This document shows positions 8,748 to 16,630 of a stretch of DNA of 64,000 nt, piece by piece. A program made the translations under genes and the position numbers. Each line of letters begins with the position of its first letter. The first letter of the stretch is position 1. The stretch spans positions 52,504 through 116,503 of the forward strand of contig CAZTJR010000007.1 in the NCBI GenBank assembly GCA_964613795.1. Direction: 5' to 3'. A model generated the notes under the pieces. The model did no database searches. It was not told where the DNA came from and saw nothing but the letters and a program-made list of their open reading frames with translations. The DNA is from Chromatocurvus sp964613795 (GTDB lineage Bacteria > Pseudomonadota > Gammaproteobacteria > Pseudomonadales > Halieaceae).

Positions 8748-9947
8748 TCAAAGGCGCTCGATAAACAGGGCGCTACCCGTACCCGCTGCGCCCGCCGCGG
8801 AAACGATGCCGCAGCTGAGATCGCGACGCTCCAGCTCATCCAGCAGTGTGCCTGCCATCATAGCGCCGGTGGCCCCCATCGGATGACCCAGCGCAATGAC
8901 ACCGCCGTTGACGTTCAGCTTGTCGTCATCGATACCCAGCGTGCGCTGGCACATGACGCTGGTCGCGGCAAAGGCCTCGTGAATCTCGAACAGATCGACA
9001 TCGGCGCTGCTCAGGCCCTGGCGCTGCATCAGTGCCCGCGCCGCCTCGACACACCCGGACAGTACCTGGAGGGGATCGGCGCTGACGGTAATACTGGCGC
9101 TGATCCGCGCTCGCGGGGATACGCCACAGCGGCTGGCAAGTTCGTTGTCGCCCACAAGCACCAGCGCAGCACCGTCGGCCATGGCCGGTGAATTACCGGC
9201 GGTGTGGATATGGCTGATGCTCTCCAGATGCTCGTGCCCCTGCAGCTGCAGCGCATCGGTGCCGGCAGCTCCGAGCTCTGCAAATGCCGGGGGCAGCCCG
9301 GCCAGATCGTCTGCGCTGATGCCGGCGCGAATGCACTCATCCTGATCAACCGTGCCCTGCGCCGTGCTAATTGGAATGAGCGATCGGCTGAAATAGCCGG
9401 CCTCCCGGGCATGGGCCGCGCGCCGCTGACTGGCGAGAGCGATTGCGTCCGCCGCCTCGCGGCTCACCCCATGCAGACTGGCGATGAGATCGGCGCCGCT
9501 GCCCATCATCAGCATTTTGCAGGCGACAGCAAACTCTGGGTCACTGAAGACGCGCGCTTTGTCCGCCAGCATCGGCACCCGCGACATCATTTCGACACCG
9601 CCGGCGACCACCGTGTCGGCAAGGCCGGCGTTGATCTTGGCGCCGGCCAGAGCGATAGCGTCGATGCCGGACGAGCAGTAGCGATTCACCGTGATGCCCG
9701 GCACCCAGGTGGGCCAGCCACTATAGAGCGTGGCACTTTTTGCGATGTTCCCCGCCTGCTCACCCTGCTGCGTGACACAGCCCAGTATGACGTCGTCGAC
9801 GGTTGCCGGGTCCAGCCCCGTGCGCTCCACCAGCGCCGCGTAAAGCTGCTTCAGTAACGCCTGTGGCGTGAGTTCGTGCAGCCCGCCTGTGTCCTTCGCG
9901 CGCCCCCGGGGACTGCGCAGCGCGTCAAACAAGAACGCGTCTTTCAT
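8748..9947 (-). CDS. Thiolase family protein lacking the second catalytic cysteine
   Basis: A 399-residue thiolase (acetyl-CoA C-acyltransferase fold). The nucleophile motif NRYCSSG (Cys91), the HEAF motif and the GGVIALGHPMGATG motif are intact. The last motif, normally CxGGGxG with the general-base Cys, reads SAAGAAGTGSALF here, so that Cys is replaced by Ala. It may use a different base or prefer branched or bulky acyl chains; this is inference. It is the last gene of a minus-strand operon and overlaps the preceding thiolase by 4 bases (ATGA), indicating translational coupling. Its expected role is the thiolytic step of a beta-oxidation-like catabolic route. Confidence 0.85.
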   Translation of the reverse strand: MKDAFLFDALRSPRGRAKDTGGLHELTPQALLKQLYAALVERTGLDPATVDDVILGCVTQQGEQAGNIAKSATLYSGWPTWVPGITVNRYCSSGIDAIALAGAKINAGLADTVVAGGVEMMSRVPMLADKARVFSDPEFAVACKMLMMGSGADLIASLHGVSREAADAIALASQRRAAHAREAGYFSRSLIPISTAQGTVDQDECIRAGISADDLAGLPPAFAELGAAGTDALQLQGHEHLESISHIHTAGNSPAMADGAALVLVGDNELASRCGVSPRARISASITVSADPLQVLSGCVEAARALMQRQGLSSADVDLFEIHEAFAATSVMCQRTLGIDDDKLNVNGGVIALGHPMGATGAMMAGTLLDELERRDLSCGIVSAAGAAGTGSALFIERL

Positions 9948-11176
9948 TCTCCAACTCCTATAACGAGGCTGGCGCAGGTGGTGGTGCTGCCGCCAACGTT
10001 GAACGTGATCATATTGCGGGCATCGCGGATCTGGGTATCGCCGGCGCGGCCCGACACCTGGCGCGCGCAGTCCAGAGCCATGCGCACACCGGTGGCGCCG
10101 ACGGGGTGTCCGAGACCGATAAGACCACCGCTGGCGTTGACCGGAAAACTGCCGTCCCGCGCGATGCGCCCATCCTCCACCGCCTGCCAGCTTGCTCCCG
10201 GCGCTGTCAGGCCGCTGTGATCGATGGCCATGTATTCGGTGACGGAAAAACAGTCATGTGTCTCGAGCCCGTCAACGTCCGTTATATCTGCGTAACCTGC
10301 GCGCTGGAGGGCATCCCTGAAGGTTGCCTGTGCGTGGGGAAACAGAAGAGGCTGACCCTTGCTCAGCGCCAGCTTGCGCTCCAGCAGCAGCGGCGCCGAA
10401 TGATGTCCCCAGCCCTTGATGCGCGGTATATCTTCAAGGCGCAGGCCCCGGGCGGTTGCGTGTACCCTGGCAACGTTCTCGCTGGCCAGAATAAGGCAGG
10501 CCGCACCGTCAGTAATCTGACCGCAGTCCATTTTGCGCACGCGCCCCTCGATCACCGGGTTCAGTGCATCGTCCTGCGTGAAACAGCCTGGCGGAAAGTC
10601 CCAGTTCCGTGTCTGAGCGTTCGGATTATTCCTGGCGTTGGCAAAATTGATCTCAGCAATCTGTGCGAGGTGCTCGGGGCGGATGCCGTGACGCTGCTCG
10701 TACTCCTCGGTAATGCGATCAAACAGGAAAGGCCAGGGGAAATCACAGTCCATGGCTTCCTGACCACGGAATGCGGCGGCCCCGAGATGGTCGGCGCCCG
10801 TACGGCCATCCACGTTGCGCATCAGTTCGAGCCCGACAACGCAGGCCGTGCTGTAGTGACCCGCTTCAATATCACGCATGGCCCCCAGCATGGCCATTGA
10901 ACCGGATGCGCAGGCGGCCTCATGACGCGAGGTGGGTATGGACGCTAATTCCGGATACACGTGACCAAAGAAGCCGCCGAGCAGGCCCTGGCCGGCAAAC
11001 AGGTCGGCGACGAAATTGCCAACATGACCGACCTCTATCTGCTGCGGCTCTATACCGGCATCTGACACAGCACTCTGCAGGGCTTCGCTGAACATGGCGT
11101 AGAGGTCGAGTCCCTCACGGTGCCAGTTGCGGGCAAAGTCGGTCTGTGCGCCGCCCAGGATATAGACGTGATTCAT
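9944..11176 (-). CDS. SCP2/SCPx-type thiolase (acetyl-CoA acetyltransferase)
   Basis: A 410-residue thiolase of the SCP2-thiolase (lipid-transfer) subfamily. Motifs are RHEAACASGSMAM (nucleophilic Cys), HDCFSVTEY in the place of the HEAF loop, GGLIGLGHPVGATG and the C-terminal NVGGSTTTCASLV. SCP2-type thiolases cleave 3-ketoacyl-CoAs with bulky or branched chains such as steroid and isoprenoid side chains. The gene overlaps the acyl-CoA ligase upstream and the second thiolase downstream by 4 bases each, so all three are co-translated. Two divergent thiolases in one operon suggests heteromeric or sequential action; this is inference. Confidence 0.85.
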   Translation of the reverse strand: MNHVYILGGAQTDFARNWHREGLDLYAMFSEALQSAVSDAGIEPQQIEVGHVGNFVADLFAGQGLLGGFFGHVYPELASIPTSRHEAACASGSMAMLGAMRDIEAGHYSTACVVGLELMRNVDGRTGADHLGAAAFRGQEAMDCDFPWPFLFDRITEEYEQRHGIRPEHLAQIAEINFANARNNPNAQTRNWDFPPGCFTQDDALNPVIEGRVRKMDCGQITDGAACLILASENVARVHATARGLRLEDIPRIKGWGHHSAPLLLERKLALSKGQPLLFPHAQATFRDALQRAGYADITDVDGLETHDCFSVTEYMAIDHSGLTAPGASWQAVEDGRIARDGSFPVNASGGLIGLGHPVGATGVRMALDCARQVSGRAGDTQIRDARNMITFNVGGSTTTCASLVIGVGE

Positions 11177-12831
11177 GCCGGTGCTCCTCGTTCAGTAACT
11201 GACTGCTGTAGCTGGCTGCGCACTATCTTGCCCAGTGGATTACGTGGCAGTGCCTCGAAAACCTCCAGGCGCTCCGGGAGCTTGAACCTGGCGATGCCCC
11301 GTTCCGACAGCCAGCTGCACAGGGCATCGAGGGTCGGCGGGGTCTGACCCTCCACGGGCACGACGCAGGCGCAGACCCGCTCAGCGAGAATCGGATCCGG
11401 ATAGGCACAGACCGCCACTTCGGCCAGTCCGGGAAAACCCTCCAGCAGCGTGTCGATCTCGCTTGGCGATATCTTGGTGCCGCCGCGGTTGATAATGTCC
11501 TTGGAGCGGCCCACGATCCGATAATACAGCGCCGGTTCACCGCAGATTTCCACCAGATCGCCCGTGCGGAACATACCGTCGGCGGTGAAGACGTCATCGG
11601 CGGCCCCGTCGAAATAGCCATCAAACACCCCAGGACCTGCGATACACAGTTCGCCCGCTATCCCCGGCTGAGTGATCTCTACCCCCGTTTCGGGGTCGAT
11701 GACACGGGTCATCAGCGTTTTGCCGTCGTCGCCTTCGAACGCCGTGTCCTTCACCCCGAGCCGGGGAAACAGTCTGGCCCGGTGCTCGGCGGAGGGTGCG
11801 TTCTGCGGCGTGGCGAACAGGCCAATGCCTTCGTTAGAGCCATAAAAATTGATAACCGGTTTGCCGTACTGCCCCTCGATGACCTCGATCATCGCCGGGG
11901 AGAGGGGCACGGAACCGGAGCCGACGGCGCGCAGGGCACTGAAGTCGAACTGCTCCCAGAGCTCGGGCTGCTGCGCCAGGCGGTTGAGCAGCGCCGGGGG
12001 TGCGATCGAGAAGTTGATGCGCTCCTGCTGTAGCTGCTGCAGGTAAATGGCGGGATCCAGCGGATGATGCAGCACCAGTGTGCAGCCGAGCAGTGCTGAC
12101 GGAAACAGGAATCCGCCGAGCGCTGCCATATTGATGAAGGGGAAGGGTGCCAGCAGCCGTTCACCGGGCTGGTAGCCCCCGGCGTTCATGGTCAGTCGAC
12201 CCTGGGTGATCCACATATTGTGCGATCGCGGCACACCCTTTGGCGTGCCTGTGGTTCCGGACGTCCAGCATAGCGTCACGATGTCGTTGGCATCGATCTG
12301 CGGCTGTGACCAGGTCTCGCTGTGGGTCGTTGTGCCTGCATTGAGATCCTGCACGATATCCCATACGCGCACGCCCGGCAGTGCATCCTGTGCCTGCTTG
12401 AGCAGCGGCACGCCTCGGCACTCGGTGAGCGTCAGCATGGCTTTCGGCTTCAGCGACCTGGCGAATTCACCGATTTCATGGCTGCCGTACTGCACCGCAA
12501 TGGGCGAGATAATAGCCCCGAGTTTGCTCAACGCGTAATAAGCCAGCACCAGCTCGGTGATATTGGGCAGCTGCACCAGAACAGGGTCGCCGCGCTCGAT
12601 GCCGACGGCGACAAGGGCAGAGGCGAGGGCACTGCTCGCTGCATCCACCTCGGCAAAGGTCATGCGACGTTGCGCCAGGCCGGTCAGCTCATGCTTGTTG
12701 GGCGGGTCTATCACCGCCTCCCGGTCGGGATGACGGGTCGCATTCGCCGCCAGCAGGCTGTGCAGGGTATCGTTACCCCAGAGGCCGCTCTCTGTCAGTG
12801 TTCTGATCCGTTCCTGGCTACTGGTTTGCAT
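11173..12831 (-). CDS. AMP-dependent acyl-CoA synthetase/ligase
   Basis: A 552-residue ANL-superfamily enzyme that activates a carboxylic acid through an acyl-adenylate. It has the P-loop WTSGTTGTPKGVPRSH, the NFYGSNEG (A5) motif, the FRTGDLVE (A7) motif, the hinge GRSKDIINRGGTKISPSEID (A8) and the A10 lysine in NPLGKIVRS. Overall form resembles EntE/cyclohexanecarboxylate ligases. The substrate is not deducible from sequence; the two thiolases downstream argue that it loads CoA onto a non-standard acid for chain shortening. It starts 3 bases after the nitronate monooxygenase-like gene ends and overlaps the next gene by 4. Confidence 0.88.
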   Translation of the reverse strand: MQTSSQERIRTLTESGLWGNDTLHSLLAANATRHPDREAVIDPPNKHELTGLAQRRMTFAEVDAASSALASALVAVGIERGDPVLVQLPNITELVLAYYALSKLGAIISPIAVQYGSHEIGEFARSLKPKAMLTLTECRGVPLLKQAQDALPGVRVWDIVQDLNAGTTTHSETWSQPQIDANDIVTLCWTSGTTGTPKGVPRSHNMWITQGRLTMNAGGYQPGERLLAPFPFINMAALGGFLFPSALLGCTLVLHHPLDPAIYLQQLQQERINFSIAPPALLNRLAQQPELWEQFDFSALRAVGSGSVPLSPAMIEVIEGQYGKPVINFYGSNEGIGLFATPQNAPSAEHRARLFPRLGVKDTAFEGDDGKTLMTRVIDPETGVEITQPGIAGELCIAGPGVFDGYFDGAADDVFTADGMFRTGDLVEICGEPALYYRIVGRSKDIINRGGTKISPSEIDTLLEGFPGLAEVAVCAYPDPILAERVCACVVPVEGQTPPTLDALCSWLSERGIARFKLPERLEVFEALPRNPLGKIVRSQLQQSVTERGAPA

Positions 12832-12834
12832 GTA

Positions 12835-13749
12835 TCAGGCCTCGCAGGCGCGTTGGTATTCGGTTTCCAGTCTCGCCACCAGGGTGGCAATCGGCAGTAT
12901 ATCGGAGATCGCCCCAACGCCCTGGCCGGCAGACCAGACGTCCCGCCAGCGTTTGGCATCGCCCGCAGACTCGAGAATGTCGATCTCGCCGGCGGCGGGC
13001 ATCTTGTCCGGATCATACCCCGCCGTTTTCAGGCTGGCGCGCAGCCAGTTGGCCTTGACGCCGGTAAGGGCGTCAGAGCAGACGATATCGGCACCGCTGG
13101 CCTCCACCACCATCTGTTTATACGCGGGGTCCGCCATGCTTTCCTCGGTGGCGATAAAGCGTGTACCCATATAAGCGTAGTCCGCACCCAGCACCTCGGC
13201 GGCGCGCACGGCGCGCCCGGTGGAGATGCCCCCGCCGAGGACAACAATGCCATCCCAGCTGCGGCGGATTTCTTCCACAAAGGCAAAGCCGGACTGCTGG
13301 CCCGTATGACCACCGGCGCCGGCGGCGACCAGAACCAGACCATCCACCCCGGCGCCGACTGCCTTGGCAGCCAGGCGGGCGTCGATCACGTCAGCCAGGA
13401 CGAGACCACCGTAGGCATGAACGGCATCTACGGCTTCGCGCGGGCTGCCCAGCGCGGTTATCACAATGGGCGCCCTGTACTGAACGGCCAGTGCAAGATC
13501 GTCGAGACGGCGTGCGTTCGAGCGGTGCATCATGAGGTTCATGGCCCAGGGCGCATCGACGGATGCATCGACCTCGGTCGTGATGCGCTGCAGCCAGCCA
13601 TCGAGATCGTCCAGAGTGCGCGCGTTTACCGAGGGAAATGTCCCCACAATGCCGGCCTTGCAGCAGGCGATCACCATATCGGGGCCGGACTGGAGAAACA
13701 TGGGAGCCTGAAAAACGGGCAGGCGCAAACGCTCAAGGGGACTGGTCAT
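12835..13749 (-). CDS. Nitronate monooxygenase family flavoprotein
   Basis: A 304-residue FMN-dependent TIM-barrel protein of the 2-nitropropane dioxygenase/nitronate monooxygenase family. The N-terminal PVFQAPM and central GAGGHTGQQ segments (FMN and active-site His) and the GGGISTGRAVRAAEVLGADYAYMGTRF phosphate-binding region (described by its parts) are typical. Family members include true nitronate oxidases, quinone reductases and enoyl reductases, so the name does not fix the substrate. As first gene of an operon with an acyl-CoA ligase and two thiolases it more likely acts as an oxidoreductase on a catabolic intermediate. It diverges from the carotenoid oxygenase at 13936. Confidence 0.82.
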   Translation of the reverse strand: MTSPLERLRLPVFQAPMFLQSGPDMVIACCKAGIVGTFPSVNARTLDDLDGWLQRITTEVDASVDAPWAMNLMMHRSNARRLDDLALAVQYRAPIVITALGSPREAVDAVHAYGGLVLADVIDARLAAKAVGAGVDGLVLVAAGAGGHTGQQSGFAFVEEIRRSWDGIVVLGGGISTGRAVRAAEVLGADYAYMGTRFIATEESMADPAYKQMVVEASGADIVCSDALTGVKANWLRASLKTAGYDPDKMPAAGEIDILESAGDAKRWRDVWSAGQGVGAISDILPIATLVARLETEYQRACEA

Positions 13750-13855
13750 GCGGCATCTCGCGAGGGGTCACTTGTGTTAACAGACCGGAAGTGTAGGTCA
13801 CCGCTGTGCGTCAGGCAAGGATCGGCGAGGCTTCGGGCGTCTGCGGGACCATCAC

Positions 13856-13883
13856 TTGCATAACAAAACCAGTTGCCTATAAT
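13856..13883 (+). promoter_or_regulatory. Sigma70-type promoter of the carotenoid oxygenase gene
   Basis: -35 TTGCAT at 13856-13861, a 16-base spacer, and a consensus -10 TATAAT at 13878-13883, about 53 bases before the ATG at 13936. A good ribosome site (AGGAGG, spacing about 5) follows. It is assigned by consensus match only. Confidence 0.6.
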
Positions 13884-13935
13884 CTGAACGCAAGGGCACC
13901 GGCCCGCTGCAAACATTCGGTGTACAGGAGGCGTC

Positions 13936-15456
13936 ATGCACGCGCAACGCACACATCAGGAGTACCCGTCGGTCGAGCAATGCATCGGCGGAGCCACGCA
14001 TTTTGCCGACGCGCCACAATGGATATACGCGCTCGACAACCCCTACCTGCACGGCGTGTATGCGCCGACTGTGGACGAGATGGATGTGTCCGGTCTGACG
14101 GTTGAGGGTGAGCTGCCGTCGGATCTCGAGGGCGCCTATTTCCGCAATGGCCCGAATCCTGTCTACCAGCCAAAGAATCGCTATCACCCCTTTGACGGTG
14201 ACGGCATGGTGCACGGCGTTTACTTCCAGAATGGCAGGGCGTCCTACCGCAACCGCTATGTCGAGACTGAGGCGCTGCTGTCTGAACGCGCTGATGAACG
14301 CTCCATCTCACCCGGTGTCATGGGTCCGTTCGACTACTCGGTATCACCGTTTGGCATCAAGGACACGTCCAATACTGACGTGGTGTTCTTCAATGACCAG
14401 CTGGTCACGCTCTGGTACAACGCTGGCAACCCGTATGCACTGGACGGGCAGTCCCTGGAGACACAGGGCGCGTTTGATATTCCCGGACGTCGGCACCGCC
14501 GCCTGTCAGCGCATTCCAAGGTCGACTGGGCGACGGGCGAAATGCTGTTCTTCGACTATGGCGACGAGCCGCCATTCATGACTTACGGCGTTGCCGATCC
14601 TGCCGGCAGGCTCGTGCATGAGGCTGATATCGAACTGCCCGGCCCGCGACTGCCACACGACCTCGGGTTTACCCGCAATTACGCGGTCCTGCACGATCTG
14701 CCTTTTTTTCACAACATTGACGTGCTGCGCAAGCACCGACTGCGGGTGCTGACCTTCCATCGGGATATTCCCACCCGCTTCGGCATCATTCCCCGCTACG
14801 GCAAGGGCAGCGAAGTGCGCTGGTTTGAATGCGAGCCCTGCTACATCCTGCACACCAGCAACTGCTGGGAAGAAGGGGACTGGGTGGTGATGGACGGCTG
14901 CCGTTCCATCAACCCCATGCCCCAGGCCCAGGATAACGAGGGCGAACTCTCACACATGCTCGCTTACATGCGTCTCGAAGCGAACAATTATCGGTGGCGC
15001 TTCAATCTGAGGACCGGGGAAGTGCGTGAGGGTCCGATTGACGATCTCAACACCGAGTTCAACAAGACCAATCCGATTTTTCACGGTGAGAAAAGCCGCT
15101 TCGCCTATCATCAACGCATTCCGCTTCTGCATGAGGGCGGCCATACCCTGCGATTCACGGGTCTGGTGAAATATGACAACGAGACCGGCAGGCGATGGGA
15201 ATATGACTATGGCAACGGCGTCTTCGGCAGCGAGGCGGTATTTGCGCCGCGGGTGGGTGCGGATAGAAGCGGCGCCGAAGACGACGGTTACGTCATCACG
15301 CTGGTGACGGACAGCAAGACCTGGAAATCCGATTGTCTGGTATTTGATGCGAAGGACATCGAGCAGGGTCCCGTCGCACGGGTCAACCTCCCGCACCGTG
15401 TCCCCTTCGGTTTCCATGCCACCTGGGTCAGCGGCGAGGAACTCTTCAGCGCCTGA
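13936..15456 (+). CDS. Carotenoid/lignostilbene cleavage oxygenase (RPE65 family)
   Basis: A 506-residue non-haem iron dioxygenase that splits a C=C bond in carotenoids, apocarotenoids or stilbenes. The four expected iron-ligand histidines appear in SAHSKVDW, VLHDLPFF, YILHTSN and the C-terminal PFGFHATW; the N-terminal FRNGPNPVYQPKNRYHPFDGDGMVH region (seen as FRNGPNP then HPFDGDGMVH) is the family hallmark. Bacterial relatives without a signal peptide often act on lignin-derived stilbenes or apocarotenals. Divergence from an operon with acid activation and thiolysis genes suggests the cleavage aldehydes/acids are further degraded there. AGGAGG lies just before the ATG. Confidence 0.9.
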   Translation: MHAQRTHQEYPSVEQCIGGATHFADAPQWIYALDNPYLHGVYAPTVDEMDVSGLTVEGELPSDLEGAYFRNGPNPVYQPKNRYHPFDGDGMVHGVYFQNGRASYRNRYVETEALLSERADERSISPGVMGPFDYSVSPFGIKDTSNTDVVFFNDQLVTLWYNAGNPYALDGQSLETQGAFDIPGRRHRRLSAHSKVDWATGEMLFFDYGDEPPFMTYGVADPAGRLVHEADIELPGPRLPHDLGFTRNYAVLHDLPFFHNIDVLRKHRLRVLTFHRDIPTRFGIIPRYGKGSEVRWFECEPCYILHTSNCWEEGDWVVMDGCRSINPMPQAQDNEGELSHMLAYMRLEANNYRWRFNLRTGEVREGPIDDLNTEFNKTNPIFHGEKSRFAYHQRIPLLHEGGHTLRFTGLVKYDNETGRRWEYDYGNGVFGSEAVFAPRVGADRSGAEDDGYVITLVTDSKTWKSDCLVFDAKDIEQGPVARVNLPHRVPFGFHATWVSGEELFSA

Positions 15457-15588
15457 ATCCCGGCCGATAGATCGCCCTGCGGGCGCGTTCCATCGTGGCG
15501 TAACCTGCGTGTGGTTGGATGAGTCAATACAGAACGGGTCGAGTACTCCGGCCCTCACAGTCTACCGGGGGCCGTCATCGTCACTACC

Positions 15589-16518
15589 GTGAACACCACG
15601 TTGTCCACCCGTGCCAATTCCATCAATCGGGCACTGGACGAAGTTGGCGACAAGTGGTGCCTGCTGATCATTCAGGAGGTTTTCTGGGGTATCAACACCT
15701 TCAGTGGCATGCTTGAGGCGATTGGCGCGTCCCGCGGAGTTCTTTCCGACCGGCTGAAGTGGCTGCAGCGGGTCGGCTGTTTGCGCAAGGCCTTGCCGGC
15801 CGAGGGTAACCGTGGCGGCAGCTATCGCCTGACGCGCAAGTCCATTGACCTTTATGACAGCGCCATGATGGCCGTCGAATGGGAGCGCAAATATTACCGC
15901 AAGCCCGCGCTGGATGCTGTAAAGCTGCTCCACAATCGCTGCGGCAAAGCATTTTCACCGCGAATGCAATGCAGAGAATGCAGGCAGTCGGTGGACGGTC
16001 GCCAGGTGTCCTACCTGGCAGGACCTGGCGCAACGATGGACGAGCGTGAAAAAAAGGTTCGCCGTCGCTCGTCCATCTCTGTTGATGACGTACCGAGCGA
16101 GCGCAGCGTGTATCGTAACCTGATCAATATCGTGGGAGATCGCTGGACCGCCAATCTGATATCGCTGGCATTCCACGGGCATCACCGCTTTGAAAGCTTC
16201 CACAGGGAACTGCCGGTTGCCACCAACATTCTCTCTGACCGCCTGCGTCTGCTGGAGCAGGAGGGCGTCTTTGGTAGCCGCGCCTATCAGCAGCGTCCGC
16301 GTCGCTTCGAATACTACCTGACAGAGAAGGGCTGGGACCTTTTCCCTTACTTCGTCACGCTGCTGCAGTGGGGCGATAAATGGTGTGATACCCCGGGGCA
16401 CGGACCACCGATACTTCTGCACCATGACAGCTGCGACAGGCCGCTGAGCGGCGACGTTGTCTGCAGCCACTGCGGTGAGGCACTGAGAGCCTACAATGTC
16501 AGGATCACACTGACCTGA
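15589..16518 (+). CDS. Tandem-domain HxlR-family transcriptional regulator
   Basis: A 309-residue protein made of two HxlR-type winged helices in one chain: residues about 10-105 (DEVGDKWCLLIIQ, SRGVLSDRLKWLQ) and about 170-265 (NIVGDRWTANLIS, ATNILSDRLRLLEQ). Each is followed by a small Cys/His segment: HNRCGKAF..CRECRQ after the first and HHDSCDRPL..CSHCGEA after the second, resembling zinc knuckles. Ordinary HxlR proteins are about 110-150 residues and dimerise, so this is a covalent pseudo-dimer. It starts with GTG and a poor ribosome site, so the exact N-terminus is uncertain. Position between the carotenoid oxygenase and paaN suggests control of this catabolic block. Confidence 0.85.
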   Translation: MNTTLSTRANSINRALDEVGDKWCLLIIQEVFWGINTFSGMLEAIGASRGVLSDRLKWLQRVGCLRKALPAEGNRGGSYRLTRKSIDLYDSAMMAVEWERKYYRKPALDAVKLLHNRCGKAFSPRMQCRECRQSVDGRQVSYLAGPGATMDEREKKVRRRSSISVDDVPSERSVYRNLINIVGDRWTANLISLAFHGHHRFESFHRELPVATNILSDRLRLLEQEGVFGSRAYQQRPRRFEYYLTEKGWDLFPYFVTLLQWGDKWCDTPGHGPPILLHHDSCDRPLSGDVVCSHCGEALRAYNVRITLT

Positions 16519-16573
16519 CCCACCGGCCCGAGATAGTGACGGGAAACGGCTGTCGCTCTCGCCAGTTGTATAA

Positions 16574-16583
16574 ACAGATCTGT
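16574..16583. promoter_or_regulatory. 10-bp palindrome upstream of paaN
   Basis: ACAGATCTGT, perfectly symmetric, 48 bases before the paaN ATG and about 56 bases after the HxlR gene. It could be an operator for the neighbouring regulator; only the symmetry and position support this. Confidence 0.25.
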
Positions 16584-16630
16584 AAACTGCAGCGCTCAGA
16601 ACTTGCGCCAGACACTACCGGAGGAATACC

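Noticed and set aside
12322..13863. 513-codon open frame on the plus strand
   Set aside because: It spans the antisense of the acyl-CoA ligase and the nitronate monooxygenase-like gene and crosses their boundary; both sense genes have clear family motifs.
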